NCBI RefSeq assembly: GCF_001414055.1
Contig: NZ_CP013002.1
Location: 1,612,001-1,676,000, forward strand
Direction: 5' to 3'
Length of the DNA stretch: 64,000 bases
DNA from: Caulobacter henricii
Lineage (GTDB): Bacteria > Pseudomonadota > Alphaproteobacteria > Caulobacterales > Caulobacteraceae
In this document: positions 45,620-54,028 of the stretch, one piece after another
How the letters are laid out: every line of letters begins with the position of its first letter
Position numbering within the stretch: the first letter of the stretch is position 1
Translations under genes and position numbers: made by a program
Notes under the pieces: model-generated
What the model was told of the DNA's origin: nothing
Seen by the model: the letters and a program-made list of their open reading frames with translations, nothing else
The model's database searches: none

Positions 45620-46545
45620 CCAGCCAGGTCCTGGCCATGATCGAGGCCGAACTGCGCGCGCCCGCGCCGGCGCATGCCGTGGCCTATGCCCAGCGACTGG
45701 TGAGCGCCTTTGAAGATCCGGTAGCCGTCCTGTTCTATGGGTCCGTGCTGCGGACGGGAGACCTGGACGGGGTGATGGATTTCTATGTCCTGACCCGCCA
45801 GGCCCGTCGGGGCTGGCGCGGCGTGCTGGCGCGCAAGCTCTGGCCGGATGTCAGCTATCACGAGATCGAGCACGAAGGCCGCATTCTCCGCGCCAAGGTT
45901 GCGGCCATGACTGTCGACCAGTTCAATCTGGCGGCACGAGGCCACGAGATCGACACGACCATCTGGACGCGGTTTGTTCAGCCCTCGGCTCTGGTCTGGT
46001 CTTCGGATCCTGAGGTCGAGCCCATCGTCATCGCCGCCGTTGCCGAGGCGACCCATTCAGCGGCGCGTTTCGCGGCCGCTCTGGGACCCGTCGAAGGCCC
46101 TTCTGAAGCCTATTGGTCGGCGCTGTTCCAGCAGACCTACAAGGCCGAGTTTCGGGTCGAACGCGGCGGGCGCGAGCAATCCATCCTGGCCTTCGATGCG
46201 GGACGCTATGATCGCCTGCTGGTGTCGTGCTGGCGCGAGCAGGGTTTGCTCGACATCGTCTCACCGACCTCGGTGCAGCCCAATCTGACCGAGGAGGCCC
46301 GGAGCCGGTTCGGGCGCGCCTGGCAGGTGCGGCGGCGGCTGGGCAAGTCCCTGAACGTGGCGCGCCTGATCAAGGCGGCCTTCACGTTCGAGGGGGCCGC
46401 GCGTTATGCGGCCTGGAAGATCGAGCGCCATACGGGTGTGGCCGTGCCCCTGACGCCCTGGCGCGAGAAGCATCCGGTGCTTGCGGCTCCGGGCGTGCTG
46501 TGGCGGCTGTGGCGTGCCCAAAGGGCGCGAAAGGCCGAGACCTGA
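45616..46545 (+). CDS. cpgC: CpgC-like protein with nucleotidyltransferase-like motif
   Basis: A 309-residue protein starting at GTG 45616, overlapping cpgB as GTGA. Near residue 40 it has FYGSVLRTGDLDGVMDFYV, reminiscent of the GS...D-x-D pattern of pol-beta-type nucleotidyltransferases but degenerate. The third gene of the cpgABC set is known to be needed for ceramide phosphoglycerate, but I cannot assign chemistry from sequence. It ends 20 bases from the convergent spt. Confidence 0.7.
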   Translation: MTSQVLAMIEAELRAPAPAHAVAYAQRLVSAFEDPVAVLFYGSVLRTGDLDGVMDFYVLTRQARRGWRGVLARKLWPDVSYHEIEHEGRILRAKVAAMTVDQFNLAARGHEIDTTIWTRFVQPSALVWSSDPEVEPIVIAAVAEATHSAARFAAALGPVEGPSEAYWSALFQQTYKAEFRVERGGREQSILAFDAGRYDRLLVSCWREQGLLDIVSPTSVQPNLTEEARSRFGRAWQVRRRLGKSLNVARLIKAAFTFEGAARYAAWKIERHTGVAVPLTPWREKHPVLAAPGVLWRLWRAQRARKAET

Positions 46546-46565
46546 GGTCCCGGCCTCTCTGACCG

Positions 46566-47783
46566 TCAGGCCGTGGCGCGCTGGCGCTGGTTGTCGATCA
46601 GGCCCATGGCGGACCCAAGATTGGCGAAAACGGCCAGGACCTTGTCGATCTGTTCGGGGGTGTGGGCGGCGCTGACGCTGGTGCGCAGCAGCGGCCGGCT
46701 GTCAGGCGTCGCGGGCGGCAGGGCCAGGTTGAGATAGACCCCGTTCTGCAGCAGGGCGTTCCACATGCCGATGGCCCGCTCCTGGTCAGGCATGGTGATG
46801 GCCACGATCGGGCTGGCCGTCGGTCCGGTCTGGAAGCCCAGGGCGGTCAGGCCGTCATACAGCTGACGGGCATTGGCCATCAGGCGATGACGCAGTTCGG
46901 GCATCTCTTCCAGACGCTTCAGGGCCACAAGGGTGGAACTGACTACGGCAGGAGGCAGGGACGCGGTGAACATGTAGGGACGGCAGACGACCCGCATGAC
47001 GTCGAAGTCGTCGACATTGCTGACACAGAAGCCGCCAATGGCACCGAGGCTCTTGGAGAAGGTGCCGACCACGAAGTCGACATCGTCCTCGACGCCTTCC
47101 TGTTCGGCCAGGCCACGGCCGTTCTCGCCGAGAACACCCATGGAATGGGCCTCGTCGACCAGCAGATAGCCGCCCAGCTCGCGCTTCACGGCGGCGATCT
47201 CCTTGAGCGGCGCAGTGTCGCCGATCATGGAATAGATGCCCTCGACGACGATCAGTCGCTCGCCGGGCAGATCCTTCATTCGCCGGAGGCGCTTGTAGAG
47301 GTCTTCCGGATCATTGTGGCGGAAGCGGATGACCTCGGCATGGCCCAGGCGGGACCCGTCATAGATGCTGGCGTGGCTGTCGGCGTCCAGGATCAGGTGG
47401 TCGCCGCGTCCGACCAGGGTCGACAGCACGCCCAGATTGGCCTGGTAGCCGGTGGTGAAGACCATGGCGTGCTTGCGACGATAAAACTTGGCCAGGGCCT
47501 GCTCGAGTTCGACATGGGCTTCGAAGCTGCCATTGGCGATCCGCGAGCCCGTCGTTCCCGTGCCACGCTCCTGTACGGCCTTGACCGAGGCGGCGATGCT
47601 CTCGGCGTCAAAGGTCAGGCCCAGATAGTTGTTGGTGCCCAGCAGGATCGTTGGGCGGCCGTCAATGACGCCCTCGGTCGGTGAAACCACCTTGTCGAGT
47701 CGAACGTTGAAGGGATCGGCCCCAGCTTGCCGGATCGCCTGGTAGGCGTCGCGATAGGCGAGGTGTTTGTCGAACAGCCCCAT
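46566..47783 (-). CDS. spt: Serine palmitoyltransferase
   Basis: A 405-residue PLP-dependent alpha-oxoamine synthase that condenses serine with a palmitoyl thioester to 3-ketodihydrosphingosine, the first sphingolipid step. PLP Lys244 lies in TFSKSLGAIGG, Asp210 in VDEAHSMG, and His138 in DADSHASI stacks on the cofactor. ATG 47783 is two bases after the stop of the dedicated acyl carrier protein gene. KBL/BioF are alternatives, but context decides for SPT. Confidence 0.92.
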   Translation of the reverse strand: MGLFDKHLAYRDAYQAIRQAGADPFNVRLDKVVSPTEGVIDGRPTILLGTNNYLGLTFDAESIAASVKAVQERGTGTTGSRIANGSFEAHVELEQALAKFYRRKHAMVFTTGYQANLGVLSTLVGRGDHLILDADSHASIYDGSRLGHAEVIRFRHNDPEDLYKRLRRMKDLPGERLIVVEGIYSMIGDTAPLKEIAAVKRELGGYLLVDEAHSMGVLGENGRGLAEQEGVEDDVDFVVGTFSKSLGAIGGFCVSNVDDFDVMRVVCRPYMFTASLPPAVVSSTLVALKRLEEMPELRHRLMANARQLYDGLTALGFQTGPTASPIVAITMPDQERAIGMWNALLQNGVYLNLALPPATPDSRPLLRTSVSAAHTPEQIDKVLAVFANLGSAMGLIDNQRQRATA

Positions 47784-47785
47784 AG

Positions 47786-48037
47786 TTATCCCTTACTCCG
47801 AAGGTCTTTTATCAGATTGGACAGGTCGCCCGCCGTCTCGACCGAGGCCAGACGATCGAGGGGGATCGAAATATCGAACGCGTCTTCCAGTTCCATGATG
47901 ATGTTCATCAGGGCCAGGGAATCGACCTGTAGGTCACGACCAATGTGGGTTTCGTCGGCAACTTCCACTGTGCGTCCGAGCACCGTGGACACCGCCAGGC
48001 CGATTTCCCTTAAGGTAAGATCCGTAACCGCTTTCAT
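47786..48037 (-). CDS. Acyl carrier protein of the sphingolipid pathway
   Basis: An 83-residue ACP with the phosphopantetheine Ser40 in VDSLALMN and the acidic helix II (MELEDAFDISIP). It directly precedes spt on the minus strand, suggesting SPT uses acyl-ACP as its donor or that the ACP shuttles a fatty acid from the adjacent acyl-AMP ligase. Confidence 0.92.
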   Translation of the reverse strand: MKAVTDLTLREIGLAVSTVLGRTVEVADETHIGRDLQVDSLALMNIIMELEDAFDISIPLDRLASVETAGDLSNLIKDLRSKG

Positions 48038-48083
48038 ATCGACTCGCTGATACCCCCGTGAGCGGGTCCGACTGATTCAGGTT

Positions 48084-48113
48084 GTAACAGTCCCACTGTC
48101 GGATTCCTGTCAA
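48084..48113 (-). promoter_or_regulatory. Possible promoter for the ACP-spt unit
   Basis: On the minus strand TTGACA (48113-48108) and TGTTAC (48089-48084) separated by 18 bases. It lies in the 85-base gap between cerR and the ACP gene. Only the -35 is a strong match. Confidence 0.35.
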
Positions 48114-48122
48114 AATTGGCTG

Positions 48123-49073
48123 CTATAGCCGAGGCGAAGCAACTAAAAACCCCTTGGCGCGATACCATTGCACGCTTTGGGAGAATCCGGAGTCGATCCC
48201 GTATCGCGTCGCGATAGCCACGGGCGGCAAATCCGAGTGCGAGACGCCCCAATCCAGATGCAGCATTTCCCGCGCCTTGCCAGGCGTGAAGATGGAAATC
48301 TTCCCTGAGGCGCGTCCAATTCCTTCAGACAGGCGCGCCAGGGTCGTGATCAACCAGGCCGGGACCTGGATCAGGCGAGGGCTTTTGCCCACCGCCCTGG
48401 ACGCCGCCTGCATAAGCTCGGTCCAGCTGTAGCCGGCGATGCGAGCGTCTGACAGGGCAAAGACGCCCGCAGTCGGGCTCGCCGCCAGTTGGGCGATCTG
48501 GGCCGCAGCATCCTCGACATGGATCATCACGATCCGCGCCCTTGGGTCCAGGGTCGGCAGCAGGGGCGAATCCTGGGCGGCCCGGAACAGGCCCAGGGTC
48601 TCCATGTCCCCGGGGCCATAAATGGCCGGCGGCCGGACCACGGTCAGGGAGTCACCATACGCCGCCCGGGCTGCATCCTCGCCACCGCGTTTGCTGGCCG
48701 CGTAGTCCGAGAGGGCGGGCTCGCGCGCCGCCAGGCTGGAGACCACGATCAGGTGGGAACCGTTGGCTTTGGCGGCGGCGGCCACGGCGCGCGCGCCCTC
48801 GACATTGGTTTGGTCAAACTCGGCCCTGGAGCGCGCCTTGATCAGGCCGGCCACATGGATCACCACCTTTGCCCCGGCACAGAGCCTGGTCAGGGCCTCG
48901 GCATTGGACAGGCCGCCGGGAACCAGCTCGGGCTCAAGCCCGGCCCAGTCAGGATCGATGATGTCCCGTCTTGCGAGGATGCGCACGGTCCAGCCATCGG
49001 CGGCCAAGGACCTCACCAGATGCCGGCCCAGGAAGCCCGTGGCTCCGGTGACGGCGACGACGCCCCGGCCCAC
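48123..49073 (-). CDS. cerR: Ceramide reductase CerR (NAD-dependent epimerase/SDR fold)
   Basis: A 316-residue extended SDR protein with the Rossmann motif AVTGATGFLGRHLV and the catalytic YAASK. It matches the C. crescentus CerR, which reduces the 3-keto group after ceramide formation. GTG start 49073, two bases after the ligase stop. It lies between the ligase and the ACP/spt genes. Confidence 0.87.
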   Translation of the reverse strand: MGRGVVAVTGATGFLGRHLVRSLAADGWTVRILARRDIIDPDWAGLEPELVPGGLSNAEALTRLCAGAKVVIHVAGLIKARSRAEFDQTNVEGARAVAAAAKANGSHLIVVSSLAAREPALSDYAASKRGGEDAARAAYGDSLTVVRPPAIYGPGDMETLGLFRAAQDSPLLPTLDPRARIVMIHVEDAAAQIAQLAASPTAGVFALSDARIAGYSWTELMQAASRAVGKSPRLIQVPAWLITTLARLSEGIGRASGKISIFTPGKAREMLHLDWGVSHSDLPPVAIATRYGIDSGFSQSVQWYRAKGFLVASPRL

Positions 49074-49075
49074 TG

Positions 49076-50782
49076 TCAGGGCTGCTCCGCATAGGCACCC
49101 GCCAGGAAGGCGGCCTTGGCCTTGGAGCGGCTGAGCTTGCCCGACGAGGTCTGGGGCAGGGCATGGGCCCCGACCAGTTGCACGCGGGTCTCGACGCTAT
49201 GGCGTAGCCGCAGGACGGTCGCGACCTGTTCGGCCAGGGCCCTGCGGGTCTCCGCGTCACCGCCACGGGCCTGGACCAGGACCATGACAAGCTCTTCGCC
49301 GTCACCGGGGATCGAGAAGGCGGCGACGTCACCGCTGCGCAGGCTGTCGATCTCGGCCTCGGCGGTCCATTCCAGGTCCTGGGGCCAGATATTGCGGCCA
49401 TTGAGGATGATCAGGTCCTTGCCGCGGCCGGTGATGACGATCTCGCCCTCGACCAGATAGCCGAGGTCACCGGTGTCCAGCCAACCGTCGGCCGACAGTA
49501 CCCGGGCGGTCTCTTCCGGCTGTTCGAAATACTCGCGCATCAGGCTGGGCCCACGGGCAAAGATCCGGCCAACGCCGCGCTCGGGCAGGGATTGTCCGGC
49601 CGCGTCGCGGACGACCAGGTCGTGATCCGGGAGGACTGGGCCATTGCGGGCGAAATCCCGCGAACGTCCGGCGTCGGTGCTGGTCACCGCCAGGCCCTGT
49701 TCCAGCTGCTCGACATCCAGGGTCTCGACCTTCAGGCCCTCGCCCAGGGGTGACATCGACAGGGCCAGGGTGGCCTCGGCCATGCCGTAGCTGGCCACGA
49801 AGGCGGAGTCGGAGAAACCTACGGCCTTGAAGCGTTCGGCGAAGGCCCGCAGCGGCCCGGTGCGGATCATGTCGCCGCCCAGTCCGGCGCTGCGCCAGCG
49901 CGACAGATCCAGATGCTCGATCGACGCGGCCTCGGCCCGGCGGGCACAGAGCTCATAGCCGAAGGTGGGACTGTAGCTGATCGTGCCCCCGTTGCGGGTC
50001 ATCAGGTCCAGCCACATCAGCGGCCGGCGGACGAAGGCCCCGGTCGGCAGCAGGTCAACCGACATCTGGCTGGTCATGGGGCTCAGCAGGAAGCCGATCA
50101 GGCCCATGTCGTGATAGAGCGGCAGCCAGGAGATCGCCCGGTCATCGGGGCGCACCTTCAGCCCGTCCCGGGTAATGGCCTGGGCATTGGCCATCAGGGC
50201 GCGGTGGGTCACGACGACGCCGGTCGGGAAACGGGTGCTGCCCGACGAAAACTGCAGATAGCAGGTGCGGTCGGGCTCGATTACCGGCAGGTCCGCATCT
50301 TCGGCCTCGGGCAGGTCCGCCAGGGCACCGGCGAACCGCAAGGGCTGGCGGGCAGCGATGTCCGGCAGCCAGGCCGCCATCGAGGCCGGGCCGATCAGGA
50401 CAGAGGCCCGGGCCGAGCCCAGCATCCTGGCGATCTGTTCGATATAGGCCTCGCGGCCGCCCAGCGGTGCCGGCAGGGGCAGGGGAGCGGGCGGCAGACC
50501 GGCATACTGGCAGGCAAAGAAGGCGCGAACGAAATCGGCGTCGGTCTCGGCGATCAGGCCAACGCTGTCGCCGGGCCGGGCTCCGGCGGCCAGCAGGCGC
50601 CTGGCCAGGGCCATCGCCTCGTCGCGCAGGCGCGCATAGGGCAGGGCTTCGACCAGCTCGCCGCGCAGGGAAAAGAGGTTCACGCCCGTCTCGCCGCGGG
50701 CTGCGAAATCCAGCGCGGCCGTCAGGGTGGGGAAATCTGCGAAGCGAACCGTTCGCGAGGTGCCGGTCGGAGTTATCATCAT
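49076..50782 (-). CDS. Fatty acyl-AMP ligase / acyl-ACP synthetase
   Basis: A 568-residue ANL-superfamily adenylating enzyme. The P-loop-like YLQFSSGSTRFPTGVVVTH segment and the C-terminal GRGKDLIILNGRNIWPQDLE are typical of FAAL-type enzymes that load acyl-AMP onto an ACP rather than CoA. ATG 50782 overlaps the flippase stop as TGATG. It probably primes the dedicated ACP next to spt. Confidence 0.87.
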   Translation of the reverse strand: MMITPTGTSRTVRFADFPTLTAALDFAARGETGVNLFSLRGELVEALPYARLRDEAMALARRLLAAGARPGDSVGLIAETDADFVRAFFACQYAGLPPAPLPLPAPLGGREAYIEQIARMLGSARASVLIGPASMAAWLPDIAARQPLRFAGALADLPEAEDADLPVIEPDRTCYLQFSSGSTRFPTGVVVTHRALMANAQAITRDGLKVRPDDRAISWLPLYHDMGLIGFLLSPMTSQMSVDLLPTGAFVRRPLMWLDLMTRNGGTISYSPTFGYELCARRAEAASIEHLDLSRWRSAGLGGDMIRTGPLRAFAERFKAVGFSDSAFVASYGMAEATLALSMSPLGEGLKVETLDVEQLEQGLAVTSTDAGRSRDFARNGPVLPDHDLVVRDAAGQSLPERGVGRIFARGPSLMREYFEQPEETARVLSADGWLDTGDLGYLVEGEIVITGRGKDLIILNGRNIWPQDLEWTAEAEIDSLRSGDVAAFSIPGDGEELVMVLVQARGGDAETRRALAEQVATVLRLRHSVETRVQLVGAHALPQTSSGKLSRSKAKAAFLAGAYAEQP

Positions 50783-52140
50783 CACCTGTCGCCTTTGGCG
50801 TCGTTTGCATCCTCGGCGCAAGAGGCTTCGTTCTCATCCGGCTGTCCGGAGCTAGCAAGGCGCACGCGGAGGGTCAGGAACATCCCTATGGCCATGGCCG
50901 TTGCGGCCCCGACCAGGGCGGCCCCGGCGCCGTTCATGCCGAGGCTGGATACCAGGGGGAACAGGGCCAGCAGAAAGATCGCACTGACCACCAGGCGGAC
51001 CCTCAAGGCCAGGTGTGCGGCGCGCATGGACACCAGCATCGGTTCGAGCGGCAAGGCGAGGATGCCGATGGCCGCCGCCGTGACCTGCCAGGTCATGACG
51101 TCGGCGGCACCGACATAGGCCTGGCCCATGATCAGGCCGAGCAGAGGTTTGCCGAACAGCCAGGTGATCAGCAGCAGCAGGCCGGCCACGGCCCCGCCCA
51201 GAAGGGCGACCTGTCGGGCCAGCTTGCGCATGGCGGCATCACCGCCGAGCGCCCGGAGCTTGGCGAGTTCGGGATAGAGGGCCGGGATCACGAGGCGGGC
51301 CGGCTTGGCCAGGCCGTCGGCCACCTGTCGACCAATCCGCCAAAGTCCGGCCTGGGCCGGGCCGAGCAGGGCTCCGACCGACAGGGTGATCACATGGGTA
51401 AAGGCCACGTCCAGGCTGCTGCTGAAATTGGTCGCCCAGGCGAATTTCCACACACCGGGCAGGTCTTTGCCAAGCGGACCGACAAGCCTGAAGCCGTCGG
51501 TCAGGCCGCGCTGGGCAAGCTCCCGCCAGGCGATGACACCGACATACAGGAACGCGGCGAGGGGCCCGGCGGCCCAGGCCAGGAGATAGGCCCAGAACGG
51601 CGCCTGCTGCCAGAACGCGATCGCCGAACCGATTAGCCGCACCATGGAGCTGACAGCCTGTTCGCCGGCCAGATAGCGAAAACGGTCGAACAGCCTAAGC
51701 AGGCCGACCGAGGTCGCCGAGGTCATCACCACAATGGTCAGAGCATAGAGCGCAGCGGCGGGTGCCATGTCCTTGGACCAGCCCAGGAGCGAGCCGAAGG
51801 CCAGGGCTCCGATCACGCCGAAGGTCACCCCGACCAGGCCGCTGCTGAGATCCAGAAAAAGGGACAGGCGAACCACCTGCTGGAAGGTCCGGCGATCCTG
51901 CTTCAGCAGCGGCTCGGCACCGTACTGCAGGACGGTCTGCCAGGACTGGAACTTGACCACCTCGCCCAGGAACTGGGCGAAGGTCGTGATCAGGTACAGC
52001 AAACCCATGCGGACCGGATCAAGGCCGCGGGCCGTCAGGGCGATATAGGCCAGTCCGATGATCGCATTGACCGTGCGGCCGCCGAGCAGGGTTCCGGCAT
52101 TGGCCAGGACCCGGGCGAAGACAGAGCGTTCGGCGCTCAT
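50782..52140 (-). CDS. Polysaccharide-type flippase (MATE/Wzx-like) in the sphingolipid operon
   Basis: A 452-residue membrane protein with about 12 transmembrane helices (N-terminal GGRTVNAIIGLAYIALTARG, ending with a charged cytoplasmic tail) resembling Wzx/RfbX exporters. Overlaps the glycerophosphotransferase-like gene (ATGA) and the ligase (TGATG). It may flip a sphingolipid or glycan intermediate across the inner membrane. Cargo is not indicated by sequence. Confidence 0.78.
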   Translation of the reverse strand: MSAERSVFARVLANAGTLLGGRTVNAIIGLAYIALTARGLDPVRMGLLYLITTFAQFLGEVVKFQSWQTVLQYGAEPLLKQDRRTFQQVVRLSLFLDLSSGLVGVTFGVIGALAFGSLLGWSKDMAPAAALYALTIVVMTSATSVGLLRLFDRFRYLAGEQAVSSMVRLIGSAIAFWQQAPFWAYLLAWAAGPLAAFLYVGVIAWRELAQRGLTDGFRLVGPLGKDLPGVWKFAWATNFSSSLDVAFTHVITLSVGALLGPAQAGLWRIGRQVADGLAKPARLVIPALYPELAKLRALGGDAAMRKLARQVALLGGAVAGLLLLITWLFGKPLLGLIMGQAYVGAADVMTWQVTAAAIGILALPLEPMLVSMRAAHLALRVRLVVSAIFLLALFPLVSSLGMNGAGAALVGAATAMAIGMFLTLRVRLASSGQPDENEASCAEDANDAKGDR

Positions 52141-53300
52141 CGGGTCCTGGTGGTCCGGGCCAGGACGCGCTCGGCTATGGCTTCGGCAGCGCGCTCCGAG
52201 GAGGGCCGGGCGGTGAGGTCGAAGCTTTCGGCAAAGCCGCTCTTCTGGATCGCGACATAGTCACCATGGCTCCGGCGCGCCGCCTCAACCGCCTCGACCA
52301 GATGGTCGACCGAGGTCAGGACCGGGCCATACTGCCAGTGATGGAAGCTTTCATCGCCTTGCCACTCGACCTCACCCGGGTTGAGGAACAGGCAGGGCTT
52401 GGGCGTGCGCAGGAACTCGTAGACCTGGCTGGAAACGTCACCGAGATAGATGTCGGCCGCGCGGGTATAGGTCATGTCGATGGCCGCCGGGCCGCCGAGA
52501 TCGATATGGATGCGGGGGTTTCGGCGGAAAGGATCCAGGGCAGCCAGCATGGCCGGACTGGCTCCATCGAACAGCCGGATGTGCGGCGCGAAGATCAGGT
52601 TGAAGCGGTCATCGGCTGCAAACTGTTCGAGCACCTGGACCCCGAAGCGCGGCCATGAGCCCAGGCTGGCATGAAAGTGCGGATTGTAGACGACCAGGGG
52701 CTTGGTGTCGGGAAACACCGGCAGGGGCGAGCCGGGCAGGGCGTCGATGATGTCGAACTTGGGATAGCCGACCATGGCGCAGTTTTCTGGCCGGACCCAG
52801 CCCCCCTCGACCATGCGGTCGCGCTGCTTGGGGCCGGCAGCCATCACCAGGTCGAACTGGCGCAGACGCGGCTCGAACACCCCGCCCCGGTCGCCTGCGC
52901 CGTGCTGGGTATAGACCAGCAGGGACCGCTTGACCCCCAGCGTCCGCAGCAGGGCGGTGGTGCGCTCCGGCGTGACGATGGCGTCCATCCGGCCGAGCGC
53001 CAGGGCATTGGCGGCCAGCATCAGGGCCTTGGGCGGTGTTGAGGCTTCCTTCAGTCGCACCCTGCGCAGCCAGGCCGGCGGCAGCAGGCGCAGGCTGATC
53101 GGCGCGCCACCGACGGCGTCCAGCAGCTGCCGGGCATAGTCCAGGTGGTCCTCCGTGGTGGCCGCGATCTCGACCTCGAGGCCCGGCCAGCCTCGCGCCA
53201 GGGCCACAGCAATCGGCAGGCTGTGCAGGATCTGGTGGGTCTGGGCGATGTAGAGAAAACAGACCCTGGGCCTGGAGATGTCGGACTGGGCCTGGCTCAT
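52137..53300 (-). CDS. CDP-glycerol glycerophosphotransferase-like protein
   Basis: A 387-residue protein with a GT-B-like layout. The C-terminal half carries DIYLGDVSSQVYEFLRTPKP, like the conserved D..SS segment of TagF-type glycerophosphotransferases, and a His-containing LVVYNPHFHASLGSWPR region before it. I chose ATG 53300. It lies in the sphingolipid operon between the LptC-like gene and the flippase. It might add a glycerophosphate unit to the ceramide headgroup, which is inference. Confidence 0.72.
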   Translation of the reverse strand: MSQAQSDISRPRVCFLYIAQTHQILHSLPIAVALARGWPGLEVEIAATTEDHLDYARQLLDAVGGAPISLRLLPPAWLRRVRLKEASTPPKALMLAANALALGRMDAIVTPERTTALLRTLGVKRSLLVYTQHGAGDRGGVFEPRLRQFDLVMAAGPKQRDRMVEGGWVRPENCAMVGYPKFDIIDALPGSPLPVFPDTKPLVVYNPHFHASLGSWPRFGVQVLEQFAADDRFNLIFAPHIRLFDGASPAMLAALDPFRRNPRIHIDLGGPAAIDMTYTRAADIYLGDVSSQVYEFLRTPKPCLFLNPGEVEWQGDESFHHWQYGPVLTSVDHLVEAVEAARRSHGDYVAIQKSGFAESFDLTARPSSERAAEAIAERVLARTTRTR

Positions 53301-53319
53301 TGCGGTTGCGCCGACAGGG

Positions 53320-53934
53320 TCAATGGCCAGGGGTGAGGCGCGAGCGCACCCGACCCTTGAAGACCACCCGATCGCCCTCATCGGACACGGCATAGCTGTC
53401 GGCCTGAACCTGGTTGCCGCCGCTGGCCCCTTGGACGCCGCCATCGCCGACGACCTGGCCGGTGCGCGTATCGATCACGGCTTTCTCGGTCCGGAAGGCA
53501 TAGTCCGTGCCATTGCCGATCTGGACGTCACCGGTCAGCAAAAGGGCTCCGCTCTCCTCGTCATAGGTACCCTTGCGGGCGATGACCTGGGTAGGGGCGC
53601 TGGATCCATAGCCCCGCGTCAGCTGCGGCGAGACCAATGCGATCCGGTTGGGGCTGGCCTGATCGCGGTCGGCGGCCTTGGCTACGATCAGAAAGGCGCG
53701 GCCGTCCTTCATTGCGCCGGTGAAGCGGGGGTTTTCCATCCGCAGCGGCGCGTTGGTCGCCACACGTGTCGACTTGGCCTCAGCAGCACGCATTGTGGCC
53801 TGCACGGCAATGGCACCGCCGACGATCACGGCGATCGCCGGGAGGATCAGCCTCAGGGTGCTGACCGACTTGCGCCGACGGGGGCGGACCTTGCGCCTCA
53901 CGACGAGGGCTGAAGACGGTGCAATCGCGATCAT
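53320..53934 (-). CDS. LptC-like bitopic periplasmic protein
   Basis: A 204-residue protein with a basic N-terminus, one membrane anchor (about 27-47) and a beta-rich periplasmic part (VIARKGTYDEESGALLLTGDV, TEKAVIDTRTGQVVGDGGV) typical of LptC/OstA-like bridge domains. It is first of the minus-strand operon running to cerR. With the LptF/G-like permeases it would form the inner-membrane part of a second Lpt-type bridge. Confidence 0.8.
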   Translation of the reverse strand: MIAIAPSSALVVRRKVRPRRRKSVSTLRLILPAIAVIVGGAIAVQATMRAAEAKSTRVATNAPLRMENPRFTGAMKDGRAFLIVAKAADRDQASPNRIALVSPQLTRGYGSSAPTQVIARKGTYDEESGALLLTGDVQIGNGTDYAFRTEKAVIDTRTGQVVGDGGVQGASGGNQVQADSYAVSDEGDRVVFKGRVRSRLTPGH

Positions 53935-54028
53935 CAGGGCCAGAATGCAATTCTTTGAGGAACCGGCTTAATCCCGACTGCGCCGAGTCCCAAGTGATAT
54001 TCGAGGCGGATGCCGGGGCAGGGCCGGC

